A DNA stretch of 64,000 nt from Faecalibacterium prausnitzii. Lineage in GTDB: Bacteria; Bacillota; Clostridia; Oscillospirales; Ruminococcaceae. The stretch covers positions 1 through 64,000 of the forward strand of contig NZ_PRLE01000006.1 of NCBI RefSeq assembly GCF_003287495.1, given 5' to 3'. The position numbers and the translations under genes are program-made. The notes beneath the pieces were generated by a model. The model had not been told where the DNA came from. It saw only the letters and a program-made list of their open reading frames with translations, and searched no databases. Position 1 is the first letter of the stretch; every line of letters begins with the position of its first letter. Shown here piece after piece: positions 8,574-16,590 of the stretch.

Positions 8574-8840
8574 ATGCCTAAGATTCGTTCCAGCGCAGAC
8601 CTGCGCAACAACTACAATGAGATTTCCACTTTCTGCCATGACTATGCAGAACCCGTGTTCATCACCAAAAACGGCAAGGGTGATCTCGCCGTCATGAGCA
8701 TTGAGACCTATGAAGCACTGACCAGCCGCTTTGAGCTGTATGTCAAGCTCCAGGAGGGGCTCGATGATGTTGCCGCAGGGCGGACACGCCCCTGGAAAGA
8801 TGTCAAAGCCGAGTTGCTGAATCATTGGGGGCGTGAATGA
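8574..8840 (+). CDS. Type II antitoxin, Phd/YefM family
   Basis: A protein of 88 residues. The N-terminal KIRSSADLRNNYNEIS and the following EPVFITKNGKGDLAVMSIETYEAL are the Phd/YefM DNA-binding fold; the C-terminal tail (VKLQEGLDDVAAG onward) should wrap the toxin. The ATG at 8574 is chosen over an upstream TTG because an AGAGGTG site precedes it. The stop overlaps the toxin start (ATGA). Such antitoxins usually repress their own promoter. Confidence 0.85.
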   Translation: MPKIRSSADLRNNYNEISTFCHDYAEPVFITKNGKGDLAVMSIETYEALTSRFELYVKLQEGLDDVAAGRTRPWKDVKAELLNHWGRE

Positions 8841-9169
8841 ATTATACCGTTGAACTTTCCAACACAGCGGAACAGGATATCCATGAATCTGTCCGCTACG
8901 TCACGCTCCAGCTGAAGAATCCGATTGCTGGCCGACGCCTGCTTGGGAATACAATCGACTGCGTTGATTCCTTGGAGTCGTTTCCAGCCCGTTTTCCAGT
9001 GATCGGCGATCCCATTCTAGTCATTCATCAGATTCATTTCATCCCGGTGCAGAATTATCTTCTGTTTTACCAGATTCATGAGCCCTCCCATACTGTCATG
9101 GTTCTTCGGTTCCTCTATGGCAAAAGCGATTGGGCTTCCATCCTGAAAAAGGACCTGCTTCGCAGCTGA
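8837..9169 (+). CDS. Type II toxin, RelE/ParE family
   Basis: A small basic protein of 110 residues with the RelE/ParE fold signature: YTVELSNTAEQDIHESVRYVT at the start, then PVIGDP, NYLLFYQIHEPSHTVMVLRFLYGKSDW at the end. It could be a ribosome-dependent mRNase or a gyrase poison; the sequence alone does not decide. The four-base overlap with the antitoxin gene supports a coupled pair. The terminator at 9176 ends the operon. Confidence 0.85.
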   Translation: MNYTVELSNTAEQDIHESVRYVTLQLKNPIAGRRLLGNTIDCVDSLESFPARFPVIGDPILVIHQIHFIPVQNYLLFYQIHEPSHTVMVLRFLYGKSDWASILKKDLLRS

Positions 9170-9175
9170 GCCGCG

Positions 9176-9199
9176 CTCCCCGGGAAACCGGGGAGTTTT
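9176..9199 (+). terminator. Terminator after the toxin-antitoxin operon
   Basis: A perfect eight-base-pair hairpin CTCCCCGG-GAAA-CCGGGGAG with a GNRA-type loop, followed by TTTT. Confidence 0.85.
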
Positions 9200-9336
9200 C
9201 TCATTTATCTTCAGTTTAATAAAGTTTACGCGGTTGTCAAGCACCTTTTGCGGAGGGTTTTCTGCACTTCCCTTGCGTTCCCGGTAAATTTGTGCTATCC
9301 TATGCGTACTTTCAATACAGAACGGAGTGATGGAAC

Positions 9337-9939
9337 ATGCGCCATGCAGGCACACAGGAGATCGAAACGCCGCGGCTGATTCTGCGCCGCCTTTTGTCGG
9401 AAGATGCCAACAGGATGTACGTCAACTGGGCCAATGACCCGGACGTGACCCGTTTTCTGCGGTGGGAGCCGCACAAAAACGCGGCTGAGACCCGCCAGCT
9501 GCTGGAGGCATGGGCCACCCTCTACCCCAACGAGGATTACTACCAGTGGGCCATTGTGGAAAAAGCCACCGGGCAGGTGTTCGGCTCCATCAGCATCTAT
9601 AACAGCCTGCTGGGGGAGCCTCAGCAGAAAGCCGCGTGGCCCGGGCTGGATCTTTCCGAGGGCATCTGGGAGCCGGGATACTGCATCGGCAAAGCGTGGT
9701 GGAACAAGGGCTTTACCACCGAAGCCCTCCGCGCGGTTGTAGAATACTGGTTCAAAAATACAAATAGTAACTGGCTGGCCTGCTGCCACGCCGCTGCCAA
9801 CCCTGCCAGTGGCCGGGTGATGCAAAAGGCGGGCTTTGTCTACCACCATGACGCCGAGTACCATAAATTTGACGGTACACCTGTCTCCTGCAAATGCTAT
9901 GCGCTCACGAGAGAGCATTACAACACTTTGTATAAATAA
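9337..9939 (+). CDS. GNAT-family N-acetyltransferase (RimJ/RimL-like)
   Basis: A 200-residue protein with the GNAT fold. ETPRLILRRLLSEDA opens the domain, GQVFGSISIYN forms the central strands, and PGYCIGKAWWNKGFTTEAL (about 112-130) is the acetyl-CoA pyrophosphate loop. Relatives acetylate ribosomal protein N-termini or small amines; the substrate here is unknown. A GGAG site precedes the ATG. It lies 11 bases before hflX, so the two may be co-transcribed. Confidence 0.85.
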   Translation: MRHAGTQEIETPRLILRRLLSEDANRMYVNWANDPDVTRFLRWEPHKNAAETRQLLEAWATLYPNEDYYQWAIVEKATGQVFGSISIYNSLLGEPQQKAAWPGLDLSEGIWEPGYCIGKAWWNKGFTTEALRAVVEYWFKNTNSNWLACCHAAANPASGRVMQKAGFVYHHDAEYHKFDGTPVSCKCYALTREHYNTLYK

Positions 9940-9950
9940 GAGGATTTATT

Positions 9951-11216
9951 TTGAGCGAGCTTTACGATATCTTAGTGGAAACACCCCCGACGAAAGTCAT
10001 CCTGCTGGCACTGGATCAGGGCCTGTGGGACTGTGAGCGGAGCCTGGCCGAGCTTTCGGCCCTGTGCGAAGCCAACCATATGGAAGCCGTGGCCGAGGTG
10101 ACCCAGAAGCGCCAGACGCCCGAGACCGGCATCGTGCTGGGCAGCGGCAAGCTGGAAGAGGCTGCGGCAGCGGCCGCCGAACTGGGCGCGGAGTGCGCCG
10201 TGTTTGACGGCGAACTGACTGGCAGCCAGATCCGCAACATCTCCACAGCGCTGGGCGGCATGGAAGTCATTGACCGCACCATGCTCATCCTGGAAATTTT
10301 CCGCAGCCGCGCCGTGACCAACGAGGGGAAACTGCAGACCGAGCTGGCCCTGCTGCGCTACCGCCTGCCCCGCCTGCAGGGCATGGGCGAGAGCCTGAGC
10401 CGTCAGGGCGGCGGCGGTGGCGGCGGCGGTGGTGCCCGCCGCGGTGCCGGTGAGACCAAACTGGAACTGGACCGCCGCCATGTCCACGCCCGCATCGACG
10501 CACTGGCCGAAAAACTGGCCGAGATGGAAAAGCGCCGGGGCGAGAGCCGCAAGGCCCGCGCCAAAACCGGGATGCCCGTGGTCAGCCTTGTCGGCTACAC
10601 CAACGTGGGCAAATCCAGCCTGATGAATGCCCTGTGCGGCCCCAGCGTCGCTGAGGCGGACATGCTGTTCGCCACCCTGGACCCCACCAGCCGGAAGCTG
10701 GTACTGCCCAGTGGCATGGCCGTGCTTCTGGTGGACACCGTCGGCTTCGTCTCTCGCCTGCCCCACAATCTGGTGGAGGCGTTCCAATCCACGCTGGAGG
10801 AAGCCGCCTGGTCGGACGTCATCGTCCGGGTGGCCGACGCCGGCGATGAGCAGCGGGAAGAGCAGCTGGCCGTCACGGACGAGGTTTTGGATGGTCTGGA
10901 CTGTGCCGACATCCCCCGCCTGACCGTTTACAACAAATGCGACAAACCCGGTGCTCTCAGCTTTGACCCGGACATCCTGCTGACCAGCGCCAAAACGGGC
11001 TACGGCCTGGAGGCCCTGCTCAAAAAGCTGGATGAGACCCTCAGCGACCGGGTGCATACCATCCGGGTGCTGCTCCCCTATGATAAGCTGGGCCTTGCCG
11101 CCCCCATGCGGGAGCGGGGCAGCGTGCAGGTGGAAGAATACCGGGAGGATGGCCTCTACCTGGAGGGCATCGTCAAAACGGAAGACCTCCACTGCTTTGA
11201 GGGGTATCTCTGCTGA
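9951..11216 (+). CDS. hflX: Ribosome-associated GTPase HflX
   Basis: A 421-residue GTPase that in other bacteria splits stalled or hibernating 70S ribosomes. The N-terminal HflX domain (about 1-190) ends in a run of eight glycines and the GARRGAGETKLELDRR motif. The G domain has G1 GYTNVGKSS (about 214-222), G3 DTVGF (about 262) and G4 NKCD (about 328). The start is TTG, supported by an AGAGG site six to ten bases upstream. A bidirectional terminator follows. Confidence 0.95.
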   Translation: MSELYDILVETPPTKVILLALDQGLWDCERSLAELSALCEANHMEAVAEVTQKRQTPETGIVLGSGKLEEAAAAAAELGAECAVFDGELTGSQIRNISTALGGMEVIDRTMLILEIFRSRAVTNEGKLQTELALLRYRLPRLQGMGESLSRQGGGGGGGGGARRGAGETKLELDRRHVHARIDALAEKLAEMEKRRGESRKARAKTGMPVVSLVGYTNVGKSSLMNALCGPSVAEADMLFATLDPTSRKLVLPSGMAVLLVDTVGFVSRLPHNLVEAFQSTLEEAAWSDVIVRVADAGDEQREEQLAVTDEVLDGLDCADIPRLTVYNKCDKPGALSFDPDILLTSAKTGYGLEALLKKLDETLSDRVHTIRVLLPYDKLGLAAPMRERGSVQVEEYREDGLYLEGIVKTEDLHCFEGYLC

Positions 11217-11244
11217 GGAAACACTTTCTGAATCATAAAATGCC

Positions 11245-11278
11245 AAAAGAGCCAGTCTCGTGTGAGACTGGCTCTTTT
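11245..11278. terminator. Bidirectional terminator between hflX and the iron locus
   Basis: A perfect 15-base-pair stem (AAAAGAGCCAGTCTC, loop GTGT, then its complement) with A and T runs on the two sides, so it can stop transcription from both converging operons. Confidence 0.9.
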
Positions 11279-11301
11279 AATACACATAGGCTTACAGGTT
11301 T

Positions 11302-11709
11302 TCAGCCCGCCTTTTCCGGTTCGGCTGCTTCGTCGGAGACCGTGCCGAACAGGCGCTCGTACTCACCCACAAAGGCCCGCTCCGGCAGCGCGGAGGTCAG
11401 GGCCAGCGCCGCCGCAAAGCGCTCCTCCTCCGTCAGCTCAATGTTGACCGGAGGAAAATTCTGCAGCACTCGCTCCAGCTGCGCCTGCACTTCTTTGGCC
11501 ACAAAGATGCCGCGGTCGGTCATGTAGATCTTCCCGTAGTGCTCTTTGACGATCATGCCGCGCTCCATGAGCAGGTTCATAATGCGTACTACAGAGGGCT
11601 TGGTCACGCCCAGCTTCTCTGCAATGCTGCGGGAGCTGATGTCCAGATGCGTCTGCGAGACTTCGTAGATAGCCAGCAGATACCGCAGGTGCGCTTCCGT
11701 CAATGGCAT
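11302..11709 (-). CDS. DtxR/MntR-family metalloregulator
   Basis: A 135-residue protein. The winged helix at about 5-65 holds RSIAEKLGVTKPSVVRIMNLL, the DtxR-family recognition helix, followed by a short dimerisation part. No SH3-like third domain is present, so it resembles MntR or the small Feo-linked regulators. It is the last gene after feoA-feoA-feoB and the Cys-rich protein. The start at 11709 has GGAGGG eight bases upstream, inside the preceding gene. Likely it senses Fe(II) or Mn(II) and binds the GGTTAG-N6-CTAACC sites described below; that is inference. Confidence 0.8.
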   Translation of the reverse strand: MPLTEAHLRYLLAIYEVSQTHLDISSRSIAEKLGVTKPSVVRIMNLLMERGMIVKEHYGKIYMTDRGIFVAKEVQAQLERVLQNFPPVNIELTEEERFAAALALTSALPERAFVGEYERLFGTVSDEAAEPEKAG

Positions 11710-11873
11710 CCGCTGCACCCTCCGCAATCTCCATTGCAGCCGCCCTCGCCGCAGCCACCACAGCCACCGCCGTGTTTGTGGGAGTGCCAGGTGACCCAGA
11801 TCACGCCACCAAACACGATTGCACCAACGATGATCGTGGGCAGGTTAAAGTTGGCAGCCAGGAATTCCATCAT
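11700..11873 (-). CDS. FeoB-associated Cys-rich membrane protein
   Basis: A 57-residue gene. After a start MMEFLAANF comes one transmembrane segment (PTIIVGAIVFGGVIWVTW, about 12-29), then HSHKH and a tail with seven cysteines in CGGCGEGGC and CGGCSGCH contexts. This is the layout of the FeoB-associated Cys-rich family thought to help ferrous iron uptake. GAAAGGAG lies nine bases before the first ATG. Its end overlaps the DtxR-family gene by ten bases, and that gene's ribosome site lies within its Cys-rich codons. Confidence 0.85.
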   Translation of the reverse strand: MMEFLAANFNLPTIIVGAIVFGGVIWVTWHSHKHGGGCGGCGEGGCNGDCGGCSGCH

Positions 11874-11904
11874 ACAAAAGCACTCCTTTCAAAACCGTGC
11901 GATA

Positions 11905-14103
11905 TTACTTGCTGGCAGTGATCTTCTTGACGTCGATCTTGACCTCATTGTCGCCAACATACTTGTTGGGACGGACCATCAGGTAGATGAAGCCAACCAG
12001 AACAACTGCAGCCACGATGGTGAAGAGGTTGAAGCCGACCTCACCGGTGATCAGGCCACCCAGCTGGTACACGACCAGAGCCGCGCAGTAAGCCAGAGCG
12101 CACATATAGCCAATGGCGATCGCGGTCCACTTGCCGTTGTTCATCTCACGCTTGATAGCGCCCATCGCAGCGAAGCAGGGAGCGCACAGCAGGTTGAAGA
12201 TCATAAACGCGTAAGCAGACAGAGCGGTGTAATCGGCAGCGACAGCGCTCCAGATCTCATCACCGTTCTCAGACAGCTCGCCGCCGAAGTTGTACAGGAC
12301 GCCGAACGTACCAACAACGTTCTCCTTTGCGATCAGGCCGGTGACGGAAGCAACGGTTGCTTTCCAGTTGCCGAAGCCCAGAGGAGCGAAGATCCATGCG
12401 ACCTTGGTAGCGATAGCAGCCAGCACGGAGTTGTCCTGATCCTCGACCATACCGAAGGCACCGTTCTCGAAGCCGAAGCCCTGCAGGAACCACAGGATCA
12501 CGGTAGCGGCCAGAATGACGGTACCAGCACGCTTGATGAAAGACCAGCCGCGCTCCCAGGTAGCACGGAAGACATTGCCCCAGGCGGGCACATGGTACGC
12601 GGGCAGCTCCATAACGAAGGGAGCGGGGTCCCCTGCGAAGATCTTGGTCTTCTTCAGGATGATACCGGAGCAGATGATGGCAGCCATGCCGATGAAGTAA
12701 GCGGAAACAGCAACCACAGAGGAGCCGCCGAACAGAGCACCCGCGATCAGGCCGATAATGGGCATCTTAGCGCCGCAGGGGATGAAGCAGGTGGTCATGA
12801 TGGTCATACGGCGGTCACGCTCGTTCTCGATGGTACGAGAAGCCATAACGCCCGGGACGCCGCAGCCAGTGCCGACCAGCACAGGGATGAAGCTCTTACC
12901 GGACAGGCCGAAGCGGCGGAAGATACGGTCCATGATGAACGCGACACGGGACATGTAGCCCACATCCTCCAGGATGGACAGCAGGAAGAACAGGACCAGC
13001 ATCTGGGGAACAAAGCCCAGCACCGCGCCGACACCAGCCACGATACCGTCCATGATCAGGCCGTACAGCCAGCCAGCCACGCCGATGCTCTCCAGGAAGC
13101 CGCCCACTACATTGGGAACGATCTCTCCGAACAGGACATCGTTGGTCCAGTCCGTTGCAAAGGTACCGATGGACCAGCCGCCGTCTGCAATGGAGGTGCC
13201 CATGGACAGGGAGTACATCAGGTACATGATGGCCGCAAAGATGGGCAGGGCCAGGATACGGTTGGTCACGATCTGGTCGATCTTATCGGAAGCGGTCAGG
13301 TGCTCCACACGGGCCTTCTTCTTGACAGCCTTGGAAACAACACTGTTGATGTAAGCGTAGCGCTGGTTGGTGATGATGCTCTCGGCGTCATCGTCCATCT
13401 CAGCCTCGCAGTCCTTGATGTGCTGGTCGATGTGATCCAGCAGGGCCTTGTCGAGGTTCAGTTCTGCCTGGACCTTGTCGTCGCGCTCGAACAGCTTGAC
13501 GGCATACCAGCGCTGGAAGCGGTCATCGACCTTGCCCTGGATGGACTCCTCGATGTGGGCAATGGCGTGCTCCACGCTGCCGGTAAAGACATGCGGCAGC
13601 TCGGCAACCTTGCCAGCCTTGGCAGCGGCAGCAGCCATCTGAGCGGCTTTCTCGCTGCCCTCGTTCTTCAGAGCGCTGATCTCAACGGCCTGGCAGCCCA
13701 GCTCTTCGCTCAGCTTCTTCAGGTCGATCTTATCGCCGTTCTTACGGACCAGGTCGATCATGTTGACAGCCATGACCACGGGGATGCCCAGCTCGATCAG
13801 CTGGGTGGTCAGGTACAGGTTCCGCTCGATGTTGGTACCATCGATGATGTTCAGGATGGCATCAGGCTTCTCGCCGACCAGATAGCTGCGGGCGACGACC
13901 TCTTCCAGAGTGTACGGAGACAGGGAGTAGATACCGGGCAGGTCCTGGATGATGACATCCTCCGCGCCTTTCAGCTTACCCTCTTTCTTCTCAACGGTAA
14001 CGCCGGGCCAGTTGCCGACGTACTGGTTCGAGCCGGTCAGTGCATTGAACAGGGTCGTTTTACCGCAGTTCGGGTTGCCGGCCAGTGCAATTTTAATACT
14101 CAT
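11905..14103 (-). CDS. feoB: Ferrous iron transporter FeoB
   Basis: A 732-residue inner-membrane protein. The N-terminal G domain has G1 GNPNCGKTT (8-16), DLPGIYSLSPYT (G3 region) and VMAVNMIDL (G4). A GDI-like helical part follows, then the two Gate segments with GCGVPGVMASR and CFIPCGAKMPI, which carry the conserved pore cysteines. It takes up Fe(II). The operon order is feoA-feoA-feoB-Cys-rich-regulator, all minus strand with short gaps. Confidence 0.97.
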   Translation of the reverse strand: MSIKIALAGNPNCGKTTLFNALTGSNQYVGNWPGVTVEKKEGKLKGAEDVIIQDLPGIYSLSPYTLEEVVARSYLVGEKPDAILNIIDGTNIERNLYLTTQLIELGIPVVMAVNMIDLVRKNGDKIDLKKLSEELGCQAVEISALKNEGSEKAAQMAAAAAKAGKVAELPHVFTGSVEHAIAHIEESIQGKVDDRFQRWYAVKLFERDDKVQAELNLDKALLDHIDQHIKDCEAEMDDDAESIITNQRYAYINSVVSKAVKKKARVEHLTASDKIDQIVTNRILALPIFAAIMYLMYSLSMGTSIADGGWSIGTFATDWTNDVLFGEIVPNVVGGFLESIGVAGWLYGLIMDGIVAGVGAVLGFVPQMLVLFFLLSILEDVGYMSRVAFIMDRIFRRFGLSGKSFIPVLVGTGCGVPGVMASRTIENERDRRMTIMTTCFIPCGAKMPIIGLIAGALFGGSSVVAVSAYFIGMAAIICSGIILKKTKIFAGDPAPFVMELPAYHVPAWGNVFRATWERGWSFIKRAGTVILAATVILWFLQGFGFENGAFGMVEDQDNSVLAAIATKVAWIFAPLGFGNWKATVASVTGLIAKENVVGTFGVLYNFGGELSENGDEIWSAVAADYTALSAYAFMIFNLLCAPCFAAMGAIKREMNNGKWTAIAIGYMCALAYCAALVVYQLGGLITGEVGFNLFTIVAAVVLVGFIYLMVRPNKYVGDNEVKIDVKKITASK

Positions 14104-14128
14104 TGCGTGTCCTTTCCTCTCTTTGGAA

Positions 14129-14350
14129 TCAAACCACTTCGATCATTTCAGCGTCGGCCTTGCGCACGCTCAGCTCGTAGTTGCGCACGGTCAGTTCCAT
14201 GGGGTCGCCCAGGGGGGCAACCTTACGGACATAGATCTCAACACCCTTGGTGATGCCCATGTCCATGATGCGGCGCTTCACGGGGCCTTCGCCATGCAGC
14301 TTTGCCACCGTTGCGGTCTCGCCGACCTTGACGTCTTTCAGAGTCTTCAT
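14129..14350 (-). CDS. feoA: FeoA family protein (second copy, next to feoB)
   Basis: A 73-residue SH3-like protein: MKTLKDVKVGETATVAKL, GPVKRRIMDMGITKGVEIYV, and a C-terminal NYELSVRKADAEMIEV. FeoA proteins contact the FeoB G domain or act as small cytosolic helpers. It is 25 bases upstream of feoB. A GGAGG site precedes the ATG. Confidence 0.92.
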   Translation of the reverse strand: MKTLKDVKVGETATVAKLHGEGPVKRRIMDMGITKGVEIYVRKVAPLGDPMELTVRNYELSVRKADAEMIEVV

Positions 14351-14430
14351 TATAGATCCTCCTCTACTTGTCTTTATACGAGAGACTATTCCAGTTTCGG
14401 AGCAGCTCTCTAAACAGCTTGTGGCGCTGT

Positions 14431-14655
14431 TTAGCCAATCATAATGCGGTTCGCCATGGTCTTGTCCAGTGCGATCCGGCTCTCCTTGACCTGCAGGATC
14501 AGGTTGCCTGCGATCTCGTTCACCACGGTCACTTCGCTGTCCACCACAAAACCCAGCTCTGCCAGGTGCTGGCGGACCTCATCCTTGCCGGTGATTTTTT
14601 TTATGGTCACGGTCTCGCCCGCTTTTGCCATCGTCAAAGGCATCATGTCTTCCAC
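14431..14655 (-). CDS. feoA: FeoA family protein (first copy)
   Basis: A 74-residue FeoA paralogue: LTMAKAGETVTIKKITG, then VRQHLAELGFVVDSEVTVV and SRIALDKTMANRIMIG. It differs clearly from the second copy, so the two may have separate roles. The start may be the first or the internal ATG (MMPLTMAK), both near GGAGTGTGG. It is the first gene after the putative iron-controlled promoter. Confidence 0.9.
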   Translation of the reverse strand: MEDMMPLTMAKAGETVTIKKITGKDEVRQHLAELGFVVDSEVTVVNEIAGNLILQVKESRIALDKTMANRIMIG

Positions 14656-14685
14656 ACTCCTTTGTTATTCTCCTGCAGTCGCCGC

Positions 14686-14747
14686 AAAGGTTAGTCAGTG
14701 GCAACTATCAGCATCGATAGTTTATACTCACTAACCTTTTCTGTCAA
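14686..14747 (-). promoter_or_regulatory. feo operon promoter with nested dyads
   Basis: On the minus strand TTGACA (14742-14747) is followed by TATAAA (15-base spacing) or TAAACT (17). Overlapping this is an outer inverted repeat AAAGGTTAGT (14686-14695) / ACTAACCTTT (14730-14739) and an inner AACTATC (14703-14709) / GATAGTT (14716-14722). The outer half-sites GGTTAG and CTAACC equal those of the complete operators near the DUF3793 gene. This fits repression by a DtxR-type regulator; binding is inferred. Confidence 0.65.
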
Positions 14748-14823
14748 CAGTTTTTTCATAATTTCTTAGCAGTTTGTAGACACAAACAATTTTCGTCCAC
14801 GAATTTCCCAAGATTTTTTGCAG

Positions 14824-14863
14824 AGGTAACAATCACTAACCGCAAAGTTTATATGTGCTAACT
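14824..14863. promoter_or_regulatory. Two further partial GGTTAG-N6-CTAACC-like sites
   Basis: AGGTAA-CAATCA-CTAACC (14824-14841) and AGTTTA-TATGTG-CTAACT (14846-14863) each keep one good half-site with the same six-base spacer. They lie upstream of the feo promoter in an AT-rich, gene-free stretch (14748-15119). Confidence 0.4.
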
Positions 14864-14990
14864 TTTTGATCTTCATTTTCTCTTTTCCTCTTATCATCGT
14901 TTATAGCTCGTATTTTGCGAAAAACTTTGAAACATTTTTCCATCTTCTGATGGGTGCGTTTTCAACGATTTCCGCTCCTGATATGACACA

Positions 14991-15025
14991 GCCGCCCGGT
15001 GCAGTGGTCATTCTGCACCGGGCGG
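14991..15025. other. Strong GC-rich hairpin downstream of the DUF3793 gene
   Basis: A perfect 13-base-pair stem GCCGCCCGGTGCA / TGCACCGGGCGGC with a nine-base loop. There is no T run on either side, so it is not a standard terminator; it could protect the mRNA 3' end. The rest of 14864-15119 shows no gene. Confidence 0.5.
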
Positions 15026-15119
15026 CCGCGTGTCAAAAGGAGGATTTCTTCCCGCCGACGCGTGGAGGCTTAGGCGGGCGCCAGGATAAAAAGAGAGTAT
15101 TTGAAGAGAATGTCAAAAT

Positions 15120-15698
15120 TTAAGCCGCCACCGCAAGGCGGGAAATGGGGGTGCCGCTGTGGAACAGGCGCAGGTACACGGCTGTGCATTTGCTCAGCTG
15201 TGCAAAATGGCGCCGGGCGGCGTTGGGGTCGCCGTAGGCTTTCCAGCAGCCGCAGCAGGTAAAGTTGCGGCCCCGGTTCTCAATAAAGCCCACCACATCG
15301 GTCAGCGGATAGCCCAGAAACACGCCGATCTCATGCGGAAACTCCGCCGAGCAGCAGAGCCGCCGGGACAGCTGGGTCAGCATGATCCCCGTCTGCTCTT
15401 GCTCCTGGGGCAGCTGATATCCCTCCCGTGCCAGAAAAGCGCGGACTGCTTCGTCCGCAAAGATCGCGCGCAGGCGTGCTTCGCGGTAAACGTAGATCAG
15501 GAACTGGTGCGTCCGCACACAGCCTTTCAGCACCCGGACGCTGAGGCCCTTGCTGGCCAGCTGCTCGTTCCAGCTGCGCACGCGGCGGGCAAGGTCCGCG
15601 CAGTCCCGCGTTTCATAGCGGAACAGCCCTGCAGGCTTGAGCCCGGCCAGTACAGGGGCGCATTGCTCGATCATCACGGTTTCAAAATTTCGCTCCAT
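15120..15698 (-). CDS. DUF3793 family protein, iron-locus associated
   Basis: A 192-residue cytosolic protein. The C-terminal part FTCCGCWKAYGDPNAARRHF followed by LSKC is typical of DUF3793, a family common in gut Clostridia and often beside feo or flavodoxin genes. Cysteines at the CCGC cluster could bind metal or a cofactor; the function is unknown. It points toward feo and its own promoter carries two complete GGTTAG-N6-CTAAC(C/G) sites. GGAGGAG lies before the ATG. Confidence 0.75.
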   Translation of the reverse strand: MERNFETVMIEQCAPVLAGLKPAGLFRYETRDCADLARRVRSWNEQLASKGLSVRVLKGCVRTHQFLIYVYREARLRAIFADEAVRAFLAREGYQLPQEQEQTGIMLTQLSRRLCCSAEFPHEIGVFLGYPLTDVVGFIENRGRNFTCCGCWKAYGDPNAARRHFAQLSKCTAVYLRLFHSGTPISRLAVAA

Positions 15699-15771
15699 GT
15701 CTGGTCTCCTCCATCGGGTGCTTTCTTTCGGGGATATCGTTCCCCGGTGCCCTGTCTTTTATGCGGGCGAC

Positions 15772-15888
15772 GGTTAGAATCAGCTAACCAAAATGCTGAA
15801 AAGAACGCGGCTGGTCCCTGCCTTGCCGCTTCTTGGTTAGTTATCTCTAACGTGGCATTATCTTACCACAGGTTCGGGTGGTTGTCAA
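15772..15888 (-). promoter_or_regulatory. Promoter of the DUF3793 gene with two DtxR-type operator candidates
   Basis: Minus-strand promoter TTGACA (15883-15888), 17 bases, TAAGAT (15860-15865). The first dyad GGTTAG-TTATCT-CTAACG (15835-15852) lies right at the expected start point, and a perfect second dyad GGTTAG-AATCAG-CTAACC (15772-15789) lies in the leader. Half-sites match those of DtxR/IdeR boxes, but the spacer is six bases instead of one. Confidence 0.65.
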
Positions 15889-15927
15889 CGGGTTTTTGAA
15901 ACTTTTTTCAAGCGTTTTAAAAGAAAA

Positions 15928-15969
15928 ATACCGGGCAGCCAAAACTCAGCGTTTTCAACTGCCCGGTAT
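15928..15969 (-). terminator. Terminator after the hicB-like gene
   Basis: A perfect 11-base-pair stem ATACCGGGCAG / CTGCCCGGTAT with T-rich sequence on the minus strand after it. Confidence 0.85.
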
Positions 15970-15978
15970 CTTATTCTT

Positions 15979-16371
15979 TCACCGGTTGCTTACATGCAGG
16001 CGCTCTTTCAAACTTTCCTGTAATACCTGTGAAAAGTTTACGCCGTTTCGCTCCGCCAGGTCGTTCAGCCAGGAAGGAAGCGTCACGTTTTTCCGCACTG
16101 TGCGCAGATCATTGGCACGGCGGTATGCCGCAAAGTCGATATCCACCAGCGTCACGATCTCCTGTTCTTCCGGGTGGGGCATGGTGCCGGATGCCTGCGG
16201 AATCTTCCGCCCTGCGTCCTCTTCCGTAATGCCCCAAAGACCAATGGCGTCCCGGGCCATTTCAATGGCATCCGCAAGGTCTTCTCCCTCTGTGTTGATA
16301 TCCAGGTCAGGGACAAAGACAACATATCCCCGCTCCGCGGGAGTAAGAATGATAGGGTAAACTGCTTTCAT
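15979..16371 (-). CDS. HicB-like antitoxin without a visible HicA partner
   Basis: A 130-residue protein. The N-terminal half (YPIILTPAERGYVVFVPDLD, GEDLADAIEMARDAIGL) is the degenerate RNase-H-like HicB fold. The C-terminal part (VTLPSWLNDLAERNGVNFSQVLQESLKERL, shown in pieces) is a ribbon-helix-helix or Arc-like DNA-binding domain. HicA is normally adjacent and about 60-80 residues, but neither flank encodes one. The ATG at 16371 is chosen for its GAGGTG site. Confidence 0.75.
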   Translation of the reverse strand: MKAVYPIILTPAERGYVVFVPDLDINTEGEDLADAIEMARDAIGLWGITEEDAGRKIPQASGTMPHPEEQEIVTLVDIDFAAYRRANDLRTVRKNVTLPSWLNDLAERNGVNFSQVLQESLKERLHVSNR

Positions 16372-16590
16372 GGTTTCACCTCTCAAGCCAATTATACGCA
16401 TTATATGCGCATTTGCCAATTGGGTTGCATTGATTGCTTGTCTGCTATCTTTCTCTTGAATATAGCGCTTCTTTCATCCGTGTGGTATACTCAGCTCAGA
16501 AAATTTGTGGATGCCCCGCCATACGATTTCCGACAAAACTTACGATACCATATTTTTGTCAATTGACGAGAAAACAAAAGAGGAACCACA

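Noticed and set aside
10400-10440. GGC/GGT run in hflX as a possible repeat element
   Set aside because: It encodes the glycine-rich linker known in HflX proteins and is in frame.
14991-15025. Transcription terminator
   Set aside because: The 13-base stem lacks a T run on either strand, so it is listed only as a hairpin.
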